Source: Microterricola viridarii (GTDB taxonomy: Bacteria > Actinomycetota > Actinomycetes > Actinomycetales > Microbacteriaceae). Taken from it: 64,000 nt of DNA. A model generated the notes under the pieces. That model worked only from the letters and a program-made list of their open reading frames with translations, made no database searches and was not told where the DNA came from. This document shows, one piece after another, positions 54,189-62,047 of the stretch. Numbering within the stretch: position 1 is the stretch's first letter; each line of letters starts with the position of its first letter. The stretch covers positions 2,852,001 through 2,916,000 of the forward strand of contig NZ_LT629742.1 in assembly GCF_900104895.1 (NCBI RefSeq), given 5' to 3'. Position numbers and translations under genes: made by a program.

Positions 54189-55372
54189 CGCGCGCCTCCC
54201 GCCTGGCCGGCCTGCTGCGGCTGCCCTGGCGCTGCGGGCTCCTCGAACTGCGACAGGTAGCGGAGGTAGTCCGCCCGCTCGCGGGCGAGCCCGGTGTGCG
54301 GCTCGGCGTAGACGTGGTCGAAGAGCTCCATCGGGTCCGGGTCGGGGATGGCGATGGTCTCGGCGCGCACCTCGGCGGCGGCGGCATCCGTGGCCTCCGC
54401 CACCTGCTGCTCGAACTCCGCGGTGAACGCGCCCTGGCCGCGCAGGAACGCCTCCACCCTGGCCAGCGGGTCACGGCCGGCCCAGAGCTCCAGCTCGGCC
54501 GGGTCGCGGTACTTGCGGGGGTCGTCGGCCGTCGTGTGCGGGCCCATCCGGTAGGTGACGGCCTCGATGAAGCTGGGCCCGCCGCCGGTGCGCGCCCGGT
54601 CCAGGGCGATGCGGGTGGCGGCCAGCACCGCGAGAACGTCGTTTCCGTCGACGCGCATGCTGGGGATGCCGAACCCGGGCGCCCGGTCGGCGATCGGCCG
54701 GCTCGCCTGCAGCCCGACCGGCTCGGAGATCGCCCAGTGGTTGTTCTGGCAGAAGAACACGACGGGGGCCTGGAAGCTGGCGGCGAACACCATTGCCTCG
54801 TTCACATCGCCCTGGCTGGTGGCCCCGTCGCCGAAGTAGGCCACGGCCGCGGCGTCGGCGCCGTCGTTCTGGATTCCGAGCGCGTAGCCGGTCGCGTGCA
54901 GCGTCTGCGCACCGATGATGACCTGCAGCGGGGCCATGTGCGCCTCGAAGGGGTCCCAGCCGGAGGCGGTGACGCCCCGCCACACCCGGTTGAGCTGGGA
55001 CGGGCGCACCCCGCGCGCCCACACCACGCCCATCTCGCGGTAGCTGGAGAAGACGAAGTCGTCGCTGCGCAGCGCCCGCGCCGAGCCGATCTGGGCGGCC
55101 TCCTGGCCGAGGAGCGGCGGCCAGAGGGCGATCTGGCCCTGGCGCTGCAGGGCGGTGCCCTCCGCGTCCAGCCGGCGGATGATCGCCATGTCCTGGTACA
55201 GCGCGCCGATGGCCGCGGCGTCCAGCTCGGCGACCCAGGGGTCCAGCTCGGCGTTCGGCAGCCGCTCGCCGTTCGGGGCGAGCAGCCGGGCCAGGCTCGC
55301 CTGCTCGGTGGCATCCGTCTGTGTTGAGGATTCGCGGCCAGCAAAGTGGGCCGGTGTTTGAGTCTGCAGCAT
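54185..55372 (-). CDS. bkdA: Branched-chain 2-oxoacid dehydrogenase E1 alpha subunit
   Basis: This 395-aa subunit binds TPP and decarboxylates branched 2-oxoacids. The TPP motif is AAVAYFGDGATSQGDVNEAMVFAASFQAPVVFFCQNN. The phosphorylation-loop region is VTYRMGPHTTADDPRKYRD, and the heterotetramer contact is LGQEAAQIGSARALRSDDFVFSSYREMG. The ATG at 55372 follows CGGAG at 8 nt; a GTG three codons earlier is possible. It is first in the operon and divergent from the Lrp-type gene. Confidence 0.96.
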   Translation of the reverse strand: MLQTQTPAHFAGRESSTQTDATEQASLARLLAPNGERLPNAELDPWVAELDAAAIGALYQDMAIIRRLDAEGTALQRQGQIALWPPLLGQEAAQIGSARALRSDDFVFSSYREMGVVWARGVRPSQLNRVWRGVTASGWDPFEAHMAPLQVIIGAQTLHATGYALGIQNDGADAAAVAYFGDGATSQGDVNEAMVFAASFQAPVVFFCQNNHWAISEPVGLQASRPIADRAPGFGIPSMRVDGNDVLAVLAATRIALDRARTGGGPSFIEAVTYRMGPHTTADDPRKYRDPAELELWAGRDPLARVEAFLRGQGAFTAEFEQQVAEATDAAAAEVRAETIAIPDPDPMELFDHVYAEPHTGLARERADYLRYLSQFEEPAAPGQPQQAGQAGGAR

Positions 55373-55505
55373 GACGCGCACTCCGTTCGGTCACGGTCTG
55401 GAACGCACGGGCTTGTGGCCGGTGCGAGCCTCCCCGGCCACACTGCCGGAGATACCGCGACCCTACGCGTGGGGCACAGCAAGCACAATCGATCGGATTT
55501 TGACC

Positions 55506-55541
55506 GTGCAATCTGCACTAGAAAGCACGTGAACAGTTCAC
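55506..55541. promoter_or_regulatory. Twin 13-nt palindromes between bkdA and the Lrp-type gene
   Basis: GTGCA-ATC-TGCAC (55506-55518) and GTGAAC-A-GTTCAC (55529-55541) lie 10 nt apart (23 nt centre to centre). On the minus strand TTGTGA (55543-55538) and TAGTGC (55520-55515) at 17-nt spacing could be the bkd promoter, which the palindromes would overlap. They are likely operator sites for the divergent Lrp/AsnC regulator. Confidence 0.55.
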
Positions 55542-55620
55542 AAATGCGCACGGCGCCGCGTTCCGCCGACTCTTCTGCATCGTCCCGCGCTGCGCCCTAT
55601 TGTTCGCACCGGGCTCCTGC

Positions 55621-55626
55621 TACTGT
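55621..55626 (+). promoter_or_regulatory. -10 element of the Lrp-type gene (leaderless)
   Basis: TACTGT lies 6 nt before the ATG at 55633. Confidence 0.5.
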
Positions 55627-55632
55627 CTGGCC

Positions 55633-56103
55633 ATGAACACCGTCGACGGCACAGACAAGCAGCTCCTCCAGGCGCTCAGCGCCGAACCGCGCAGCACCTT
55701 CGTCGCGCTCGCCGATCGGCTGGGCGTCTCGCGCAACACGGTGCAGGCGCGGATGAACAGGCTGGAGCATTCCCGCGTCTTCCTGCCGTTCGATCGCTGC
55801 ATCAACCCGGCCGCCCTCGGCTACCCGCTGACCGCGTTCATCGAGGTGAACCTGCAGCAGCGCCAGATCGGCGCGATCATCGCCCAACTGGCCCGCATCC
55901 CGCAGGTCTTGGAGGCGCACGGCATGAGCGGGCAGGCCGACCTGCTGGTGCGGGTGGTCTGCTCCGACGCCGAGGACCTGTTCCACATCGACGCGACGAT
56001 CCTGGCGATCGACGGTGTCGAGCGCACCGCCACCTCGCTCTCGATGAGCGAGCTGATCCCGTACCGGGTGGCGCCGCTCATCGAGGGGGACGGCGGCGCC
56101 TGA
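55633..56103 (+). CDS. Lrp/AsnC-family regulator, probable bkd operon regulator
   Basis: This 156-aa regulator has an N-terminal winged helix-turn-helix (TDKQLLQALSAEPRSTFVALADRLGVSRNTVQARMNRLE) and a C-terminal RAM ligand-binding domain (TAFIEVNLQQRQIGAII, EAHGMSGQADLLVRVVCSDAEDL). Lrp-type proteins respond to amino acids such as leucine. Divergence from the branched-chain catabolic operon and two palindromes in between support control of that operon. A frame starting 11 codons earlier exists, but TACTGT sits just before this ATG. Confidence 0.92.
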   Translation: MNTVDGTDKQLLQALSAEPRSTFVALADRLGVSRNTVQARMNRLEHSRVFLPFDRCINPAALGYPLTAFIEVNLQQRQIGAIIAQLARIPQVLEAHGMSGQADLLVRVVCSDAEDLFHIDATILAIDGVERTATSLSMSELIPYRVAPLIEGDGGA

Positions 56104-56114
56104 CGCGTGAAACG

Positions 56115-56151
56115 ACGGATGCCCGCCTCCACTGGGGAGACGGGCATCCGT
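56115..56151. terminator. Bidirectional terminator between the Lrp-type gene and pnp
   Basis: ACGGATGCCCG and its complement (56115-56125 against 56141-56151) form an 11-bp stem around a 15-nt loop, between convergent stops. Confidence 0.75.
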
Positions 56152-56171
56152 GTGCGACAGGGTGCGACTGC

Positions 56172-58472
56172 TTATTCGGCAGCGCCCTCTGCGGGGGCCT
56201 CGGAGTGCGCGGCCTCGTGGCCACGGCCTTCGCTGTCAGCGGCCTCGTCGACGACGACAGGCTCGAGCGAGAGCTTGCCGCGGTCGTCGATCTTGGTGAT
56301 CGCGACGAGGATCTTCTGGCCGACGCCGAGCACGTCTTCGACGTTCTCGACGCGCTTGCCACCGGCGAGCTTGCGCACCTCGGAGATGTGCAGCAGGCCG
56401 TCCTTGCCCGGGAGCAGCGAGACGAATGCACCGAAGGTGGCGATCTTCACGACGGTTCCGAGGAACTGCTCGCCAACCTCGGGGTTGGTCGGGTTCGCGA
56501 TGGCGTTGACCTGGGCACGAGCGGCCTCGGCCGAGGGGCCGTCGACGGCGCCGATGTACACGGTGCCGTCTTCCTCGATCGAGATGTCGGCGCCGGTCTC
56601 GTCCTGGATGGCGTTGATCGTCTTGCCCTTCGGGCCGATCAGCTCGCCGATCTTGTCGACGGGGATCTGCACGCTGATCACGCGGGGCGCGGTCGGTGCC
56701 ATCTCGTCGGGGGCGTCGATCGCGGCGTTCAGAACGCTGAGGATCGTGTCGCGGGCATCCTTCGCCTGCGTCAGCGCGGCCTTCAGCACGGAGGCGGGGA
56801 TGCCGTCGAGCTTGGTGTCGAGCTGGATCGCGGTGACGAACTCGCTGGTGCCGGCAACCTTGAAGTCCATGTCGCCGAGTGCGTCTTCCGCACCGAGGAT
56901 GTCGGTCAGTGCCGCGTAGCGGGTCTGGCCGTCGACGGTGTCGGAGATGAGGCCCATGGCGATACCGGCGACGGGGGCCTTGAGGGGCACACCGGCGTTC
57001 AGCAGCGACAGGGTCGAGGCGCAGACGGAGCCCATCGAGGTCGAGCCGTTGGAGCTGAGAGCCTCAGACACCTGGCGGATCGCGTAGGGGAACTCCTCGC
57101 GGGTCGGCAGAACCGGGACGAGGGCGCGCTCGGCGAGTGCGCCGTGCCCGATCTCGCGACGCTTCGGCGAACCAACACGGCCGGTCTCACCGGTCGAGTA
57201 GGGCGGGAAGTTGTAGTTGTGCATGTAGCGCTTCTTGGTGACCGGGCTCAGCGAGTCGATCGACTGCTCGAGCTTCAGCATGTTCAGCGTGGTGACACCC
57301 AGGATCTGGGTCTCGCCGCGCTGGAAGATGGCGCTGCCGTGGACGCGAGGGATGACAGCAACCTCGGCGTCGAGCGGGCGGATGTCGGCCAGGCCGCGTC
57401 CGTCGATGCGGACACCCTCGTTGAGCACACGGGTGCGCACGACGTTCTTGGTGACCGACTTGTAGGCGGCGCCCACCTGGTTGTTGGCGGAAGCGTCGAG
57501 CTCGCCGGCCTCAACCTTGGCGGCGATGGCCTCCTTGACGCGGCCCTTGAGCTCGTCGTCGGCATCCTGACGCGCGACCTTGTCGGCGATCTGGTAGACG
57601 GCCTTGAGCTCCTCGTGGGCGAGGGCCGAGACGGCCTCGTACACGGCGTCGGCGTAGGGCGGGAACAGCTTGAAGTCGGCGGTCGGCTTGGAGGCACGGG
57701 CCGCGACGGAGGCCTGGGCCTCGACGAGCTGCTTGATGAACGGCTTGGACGCCTCGATGCCCTCGGCGATGACCTGCTCGTTCGGCTTGATGGCGCCGCC
57801 CTGGATCAGGTCCCAGGCGTTGTCGGTGGCCTCGGCCTCGATCATCATGATCGCGACGTCGTCGTTGCCAGCGGCATCCGTGACAACGCGGCCGGCGACG
57901 ACCATGCTGAACACGGCGTCGGCGAGCTGCGAGTGCTTCGGGAAGGCGACCCACTGGCCGGAGCCAGCGCCGTCGGGGATGAGGGCGACGCGCACGCCAC
58001 CGATCGGGCCGGAGAACGGCAGACCGGCGATCTGGGTCGACATCGAGGCCGCGTTGATCGCGAGCACGTCGTAGAGCTCGTCGGGCTCGATGGCCAGAAC
58101 GGTCACGACGACCTGGATCTCGTTGCGGAGGCCGTCGACGAACGACGGGCGCAGCGGCCGGTCGATCAGGCGGCAGGTGAGGATCGCCTCGGTGGAGGGG
58201 CGGCCCTCGCGACGGAAGAAGGAGCCCGGGATGCGGCCCGCGGCGTACATGCGCTCTTCGACGTCGATGGTGAGGGGGAAGAAGTCGAAGTTGTCCTTCG
58301 GCTGCTTGCTGACGGAGGTCGCCGAGAGAAGCATGGTCTCTTCGTCGATGTAAGCGGCTGCAGAGCCCTGAGCCTGCTGAGCGAGACGGCCGGTCTCGAA
58401 GCGGATGGTGCGCGTTCCGAACTTGCCGTTGTCGATAACGGTTTCGGCGAACGTGATTTCTGGACCTTCCAA
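56172..58472 (-). CDS. pnp: Polyribonucleotide nucleotidyltransferase (PNPase)
   Basis: PNPase (766 aa) degrades RNA 3'-5' phosphorolytically and can make polynucleotide tails. In order: RNase PH domain 1 ([46 protein letters not shown]), an all-helical linker, catalytic RNase PH domain 2 ([25 protein letters not shown]), KH ([25 protein letters not shown]) and S1 ([33 protein letters not shown]). The TTG at 58472 follows AAAGGAG. The rpsO gene usually found upstream is absent. Confidence 0.97.
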   Translation of the reverse strand: MEGPEITFAETVIDNGKFGTRTIRFETGRLAQQAQGSAAAYIDEETMLLSATSVSKQPKDNFDFFPLTIDVEERMYAAGRIPGSFFRREGRPSTEAILTCRLIDRPLRPSFVDGLRNEIQVVVTVLAIEPDELYDVLAINAASMSTQIAGLPFSGPIGGVRVALIPDGAGSGQWVAFPKHSQLADAVFSMVVAGRVVTDAAGNDDVAIMMIEAEATDNAWDLIQGGAIKPNEQVIAEGIEASKPFIKQLVEAQASVAARASKPTADFKLFPPYADAVYEAVSALAHEELKAVYQIADKVARQDADDELKGRVKEAIAAKVEAGELDASANNQVGAAYKSVTKNVVRTRVLNEGVRIDGRGLADIRPLDAEVAVIPRVHGSAIFQRGETQILGVTTLNMLKLEQSIDSLSPVTKKRYMHNYNFPPYSTGETGRVGSPKRREIGHGALAERALVPVLPTREEFPYAIRQVSEALSSNGSTSMGSVCASTLSLLNAGVPLKAPVAGIAMGLISDTVDGQTRYAALTDILGAEDALGDMDFKVAGTSEFVTAIQLDTKLDGIPASVLKAALTQAKDARDTILSVLNAAIDAPDEMAPTAPRVISVQIPVDKIGELIGPKGKTINAIQDETGADISIEEDGTVYIGAVDGPSAEAARAQVNAIANPTNPEVGEQFLGTVVKIATFGAFVSLLPGKDGLLHISEVRKLAGGKRVENVEDVLGVGQKILVAITKIDDRGKLSLEPVVVDEAADSEGRGHEAAHSEAPAEGAAE

Positions 58473-58814
58473 GAGGTCTATCTCCTTTGTTTAGCCTCGC
58501 TCGCCCGTGTGGCGCGCGAGTAGAACATCGGAGCAGGGGAACAGACAGATTTCAGCGCATCGCGATTCTCGTGAAGAAAAGCGGCGTGCTTGCACTGGCC
58601 ACCAGTAGAAATACGCCGTGCGCTGCGAACAGGGTGTCGCGCTCGGAATACCACCACAGGGGACCAGCATCCTGCCAGCCTGCTCCGTTGGTGCTCTATT
58701 CAGTTGTCATGCCCTGCGCCCTGGGGCACAAGACATCCGCGCTCACTCTAGCAGAGCGGCCTGTCCAGGCCCCGGATGCCGCGGATCTGGCGCGCTCCGT
58801 GGCAGAATGTTCGC
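58473..58814 (-). other. 342-bp pnp upstream region
   Basis: The stretch between the pnp TTG and the divergent DUF5302 gene holds no ORF with credible features and no tRNA. Near pnp a G/C stem (CTCGCGCGCC facing GGGCGAGCGAG, about 58496-58521) could be the RNase III/PNPase autoregulatory hairpin known in other species. No clear -35/-10 pair for pnp was found. A DUF5302 promoter is only weakly suggested by CAGAAT, 6 nt before its ATG. Confidence 0.4.
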
Positions 58815-59006
58815 ATGAGTTCCGAAGAAGAGAACGCCCTCAGCGCAGCTGAAGAGACCAAGCGCAAGTTCCGCGAGGCACTGGAGCGCAAGCAGAACGC
58901 CGCCAGCCGAGGCAAGGGCGAGTCCCACCTCGACGGCAAGGGCGCGGCGAACCGCTCCCAGGGTTCCGCGGCGCACCAGCGCGAGTTCCGCCGCAAGAGC
59001 GGCTAG
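58815..59006 (+). CDS. DUF5302 domain protein
   Basis: This 63-aa, highly hydrophilic protein begins MSSEEENALSAAEETKRKFREALERK and ends GSAAHQREFRRKSG, matching the small actinobacterial DUF5302 family (probably intrinsically disordered). The function is unknown. No Shine-Dalgarno sequence precedes the ATG; CAGAAT 6 nt upstream may be a leaderless -10. A strong terminator follows. Confidence 0.85.
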   Translation: MSSEEENALSAAEETKRKFREALERKQNAASRGKGESHLDGKGAANRSQGSAAHQREFRRKSG

Positions 59007-59028
59007 CCCGCGCCCGACGCACAACGAC

Positions 59029-59063
59029 GATGCCCCCGCACTCCACTGGAGTGCGGGGGCATC
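59029..59063. terminator. Terminator of the DUF5302 gene
   Basis: A perfect 17-bp stem (59029-59045 against 59047-59063, arm GATGCCCCCGCACTCCA) with a minimal loop is followed by TGTGTGT on the plus strand. Confidence 0.8.
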
Positions 59064-59103
59064 TGTGTGTTGGCGTCGCATCCGCCCGACGCCAGGTGGT
59101 GGG

Positions 59104-59132
59104 CCTCCGCGCCACATCATGTGGCGCGGAGG
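59104..59132. promoter_or_regulatory. 29-bp palindrome before the FMN reductase stop
   Basis: CCTCCGCGCCACAT and its exact complement flank a single C. It lies 36 nt beyond the FMN reductase stop codon and next to the DUF5302 terminator. It is probably the minus-strand terminator of the monooxygenase operon, but it lacks a T-tract and could instead be a protein site. Confidence 0.5.
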
Positions 59133-59167
59133 GCGCCGAAGTGGCGCAGGGCGGACGCCGGGTGCCG

Positions 59168-59794
59168 CTAGCTGGGCTGGAAGCCGCCGACGCCGCTCAT
59201 CACGGAGTCGAAGCCGAACGGGTCGCGCAGCTGGCTGCTGCGGTCGGAGTCCTTCACCAGCGCGGCCAGCTCGCCGGCCGCCCGCTGGATGCGGTTCGGC
59301 AGCGTCTTGACCGAGTCGGCGCTCTCGCCCCAGTCCCCCGTCGCCGCGAACACGCCGGTCGGTGCGACCACCGCGTGCAGGTAGGTGAACATCGGGCGCA
59401 CCGCGTAGTCCAGTGCGAGCGAGTGCCGCGGCGTGCCGGCCGTGGCCCCGATCACGACGGGCATGTCGGTGAGCGCCTGGTTGTCGATCACGTCGAAGAA
59501 CGACTTGAACAGGCCGCTGTAGCTGGTGGTGAAGATCGGGGTGACGGCGATCAGGCCGTCGGCCCCGGTCACCGCCTCGATCACGGACTCGAGCTTGGGG
59601 CTCGGGAACCCGGTCAGCATGTTGTTCATGATGTCGCCGGCCACGTCGCGCAGTTCGACGGTGGTGACCTCCACCTCGAAGCCCTGCTCGCGCAGGCGCG
59701 ACTCGGTCGCCGCGGCCAGGTGGTCGGCGAGCATGCGGGTGGATGACGGCTGGCTCAGGCCGGCCGAGATGACGGCCAGTTTGCGCACGGTCAT
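59168..59794 (-). CDS. LLM-partnered NAD(P)H-dependent FMN reductase (CE1759-like)
   Basis: This 208-aa flavodoxin-fold reductase (LAVISAGLSQPSSTRMLADHLA at the flavin phosphate site; VTPIFTTSYSGLFKSFFDVIDNQALTDMPVVIGATAGTPRHSLALDYAVRPMF) belongs to the group that pairs with a neighbouring luciferase-like monooxygenase, as in Corynebacterium CE1758/CE1759. It should supply reduced FMN to the enzyme encoded just upstream. The ATG at 59794 lies 2 nt after that gene's stop codon. Confidence 0.9.
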   Translation of the reverse strand: MTVRKLAVISAGLSQPSSTRMLADHLAAATESRLREQGFEVEVTTVELRDVAGDIMNNMLTGFPSPKLESVIEAVTGADGLIAVTPIFTTSYSGLFKSFFDVIDNQALTDMPVVIGATAGTPRHSLALDYAVRPMFTYLHAVVAPTGVFAATGDWGESADSVKTLPNRIQRAAGELAALVKDSDRSSQLRDPFGFDSVMSGVGGFQPS

Positions 59795-59796
59795 GG

Positions 59797-60948
59797 CTAG
59801 GCCCCCTTCGTGGCGCTCAGGCCGAAGGCCGAGCCGGGGGCGGCCGCCACGGCATCCGGGGCCGCGGCCGCTGCCGCGTTCTTGGCGGCCAGCAGCGAGG
59901 CGTGTGTCGGCGCCTCGGGCACGCCGGGCGCGCGGCGGGCGTCGAACTCGCGGCGGAGCGTAGGCAGCACCTCGCTGCCGAGCAGGTCGAGCTGCTCGAG
60001 CACGGTCTTCAGCGGCAGGCCGGCGTGGTCCATCAGGAACAGCTGGCGCTGGTAGTCGCCGACGTAGTCGCGGAAGCCGAGCGTCTTGTCGATGATCTCC
60101 TGCGGGCTGCCGACGGTCAGCGGCGTCTGCTCGGTGAACTCCTCCAGGCTCGGGCCGTGGCCGTACACCGGCGCGTTGTCGAAGTACGGGCGGAACGCGG
60201 CCTTGGCCTCCTGCGAGGTCTTGCCGATGAAGATCTGCCCGCCGAGCCCGACGATCGCCTGGTCGGCGCTGCCGTGGCCGTGGTGCTCGAAGCGCTGGCG
60301 GTAGAACGCCACCATCTTCTGGGTGTGGGATGCCGGCCAGAAGATGTGGTTGGCGAAGAAGCCGTCGCCGTAGAAGGCGGCCTGCTCGGCGATCTCCGGG
60401 CTGCGGATGGAACCGTGCCACACGAACGGCGGCACGTCGTCCAGCGGCCGCGGGGTGGACTGGAAGCCCTGCAGCGGGGTGCGGAACTGGCCGCTCCAGT
60501 CGACGAAGTCCTCACGCCAGAGGCGGCGGAGCAGGGCGTAGTTCTCGAGCGCGAGCTCGATGCCCTGGCGGATGTCCTTGCCGAACCACGGGTAGACCGG
60601 GCCGGTGTTGCCGCGACCGAGGGTCAGGTCGACGCGACCGTCGGCCAGGTGCTGCAGCATCGCGAAGTCCTCGGCGATCTTCACCGGGTCGTTCGTGGTG
60701 ATCAGCGTGGTCGCGGTGGAGAGGTGCAGGGTGCTGGTCTGGGCCGCGATCGCGGCGAGCGTGGTCGTCGGCGAGGAGGACCAGAACGGCGGGTTGTGGT
60801 GCTCACCGAGCGCGAAGACGTCGAGGCCGACCTCCTCGGCGTGCTTGGCGATGGCGACGGTGGCCTTGATCCGCTCGTTCTCACTCGGCGTCTTGCCGGT
60901 GGTCGGGTCCTGCGTGATGTCACTGACGGTGAAGAGTCCGAACTGCAT
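59797..60948 (-). CDS. Luciferase-like FMN-dependent monooxygenase (CE1758-like)
   Basis: This is a 383-aa bacterial-luciferase-family TIM barrel: FGLFTVSDITQDPTTGKTPSENERI, DVFALGEHHNPPFWSSSPTTTLAAIAAQTS, DFAMLQHLADGRVDLTLGRGNTGPVYPWFG and DDVPPFVWHGSIRSPEIAEQAAFYGDGFFANHIFW. The last 50 residues are Ala-rich. The ATG at 60948 starts the typical MQFGLF; AAGGAG lies about 11 nt upstream. It forms a two-gene monooxygenase system with the FMN reductase. The oxygenated substrate is unknown. Confidence 0.92.
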   Translation of the reverse strand: MQFGLFTVSDITQDPTTGKTPSENERIKATVAIAKHAEEVGLDVFALGEHHNPPFWSSSPTTTLAAIAAQTSTLHLSTATTLITTNDPVKIAEDFAMLQHLADGRVDLTLGRGNTGPVYPWFGKDIRQGIELALENYALLRRLWREDFVDWSGQFRTPLQGFQSTPRPLDDVPPFVWHGSIRSPEIAEQAAFYGDGFFANHIFWPASHTQKMVAFYRQRFEHHGHGSADQAIVGLGGQIFIGKTSQEAKAAFRPYFDNAPVYGHGPSLEEFTEQTPLTVGSPQEIIDKTLGFRDYVGDYQRQLFLMDHAGLPLKTVLEQLDLLGSEVLPTLRREFDARRAPGVPEAPTHASLLAAKNAAAAAAPDAVAAAPGSAFGLSATKGA

Positions 60949-61035
60949 GGCGAACGCCCGCTCCTTCTCTCGCTGCTGCGAGCCTGGTTCTGGTGAATAC
61001 TGCAATTATTCCATGCGTTTGCATGTAAATGAGAC

Positions 61036-61080
61036 AACGGATGCCGAGCCCGCGCTATTCCCGCGAATTCGACATCCGTT
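61036..61080 (-). terminator. Possible terminator after the quinone-oxidoreductase-like gene
   Basis: AACGGATG (61036-61043) and CATCCGTT (61073-61080) form an 8-bp stem around a long loop with additional G/C pairing. T-rich sequence follows on the minus strand (TGTCTCATTT). Confidence 0.45.
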
Positions 61081-61120
61081 TCCCCTGGTTCGGAGGGCGG
61101 CAATCGGCCGCGCTCAGACA

Positions 61121-62047
61121 CTACTCGGTGACGAGCACGATCTTGCCGCGCAGGTGCCCGGACTGCAGCCGGGCGTAGGCCTCGCGCACCTGCTCGAGCG
61201 GGTACCGGGCCTCAATCGGGAAGTCCACATCGCCGGCCGCGATGAGCTGGCCGAGCTCGGCCAACTCCGCCCGCCCCGCCGCGGCCCCGCCGACGGTCGC
61301 CACGCCGTGCTGGGCGGCGAATGGCCGGTCGGCGATGGTGTTGATGCGGCTCGGGTCGACGCCCAGGTCCAGCCCCGCCTGGATCGATGCCGCCCCGTGA
61401 TGGTCGAGGACAACGGTGACGCCGTTCGGCGCGAGCGCGCGAACGCGCTTGACGAGGCCGTCGCCGTAGAGCACGGGAGTCGCGCCGAGCGAGCGCAGGT
61501 AGGCATGGTTCTCGCGGCTGGCGGTGCCGATGACGGTTGCGCCGGCGCGCCGGGCCAGCTGCACGGCCAGCACCCCGACCCCACCGGCGGCCGCCGTGAC
61601 GAGCACGGTGTCGGCCGCCGTCAGATTCTGGCTGGCCACCTCGGCCCAGGCGGTGCGGCCCACGATGTCCAGCGCGCCCGCCTGTTCCCAACCGAGCCCG
61701 GCGGGCTTGGCCACGAGGATGTCGGGGTCGGCAATCAGGTAGTCGGCCTGGGCGTAGAAGCGGCGCCCGCCGTACACCTCGTCGCCGACACTCCAACGGG
61801 TGACTCCCTCACCGACCTCGTCGATCACCCCGGAGAAGTCGTTGCCGTTCCCCGACGGCAGGTCCGCGAGGTGGTACGCGGCGGCGACGGGAGGATAGAG
61901 CGCGATCTTCCAGTCGACCGGGTTGAGGCCGGCTGCCTTCACCCGCACCCGCACCTGCCCGGCGGAGGCGTGCGGCTCGGGCACCTCGAGCACGTCGAAG
62001 ACCTGCGTGGCGGGGCCGAAGGCGCTGAACATGACCGCTCGAGACAT
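61121..62047 (-). CDS. NADPH:quinone-oxidoreductase-like MDR protein
   Basis: This is a 308-aa zinc-less medium-chain dehydrogenase/reductase. The N-terminal GroES-like domain has VRVRVKAAGLNPVDWKIA, and the Rossmann motif is VLVTAAAGGVGVLAVQLARRAGATVIGTAS. VLDHHGAASIQAGLD and the C-terminal HLRGKIVLVTE are typical of quinone/enone reductases. No zinc-ligand Cys residues are seen. The ATG at 62047 overlaps the permease stop by one base; an adjacent ATG at 62050 is also possible. The actual substrate is unknown. Confidence 0.88.
   Translation of the reverse strand: MSRAVMFSAFGPATQVFDVLEVPEPHASAGQVRVRVKAAGLNPVDWKIALYPPVAAAYHLADLPSGNGNDFSGVIDEVGEGVTRWSVGDEVYGGRRFYAQADYLIADPDILVAKPAGLGWEQAGALDIVGRTAWAEVASQNLTAADTVLVTAAAGGVGVLAVQLARRAGATVIGTASRENHAYLRSLGATPVLYGDGLVKRVRALAPNGVTVVLDHHGAASIQAGLDLGVDPSRINTIADRPFAAQHGVATVGGAAAGRAELAELGQLIAAGDVDFPIEARYPLEQVREAYARLQSGHLRGKIVLVTE

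Noticed and set aside
43900-56100. Genomic island or integrative element around the catabolic operon
   Set aside because: No integrase, transposase, tRNA attachment site or direct-repeat borders were seen, and composition matches the backbone. Only the synteny break remains.
56205-58523. A 772-codon plus-strand frame antisense to pnp
   Set aside because: PNPase on the minus strand is unambiguous, and the opposite frame lacks any family feature.
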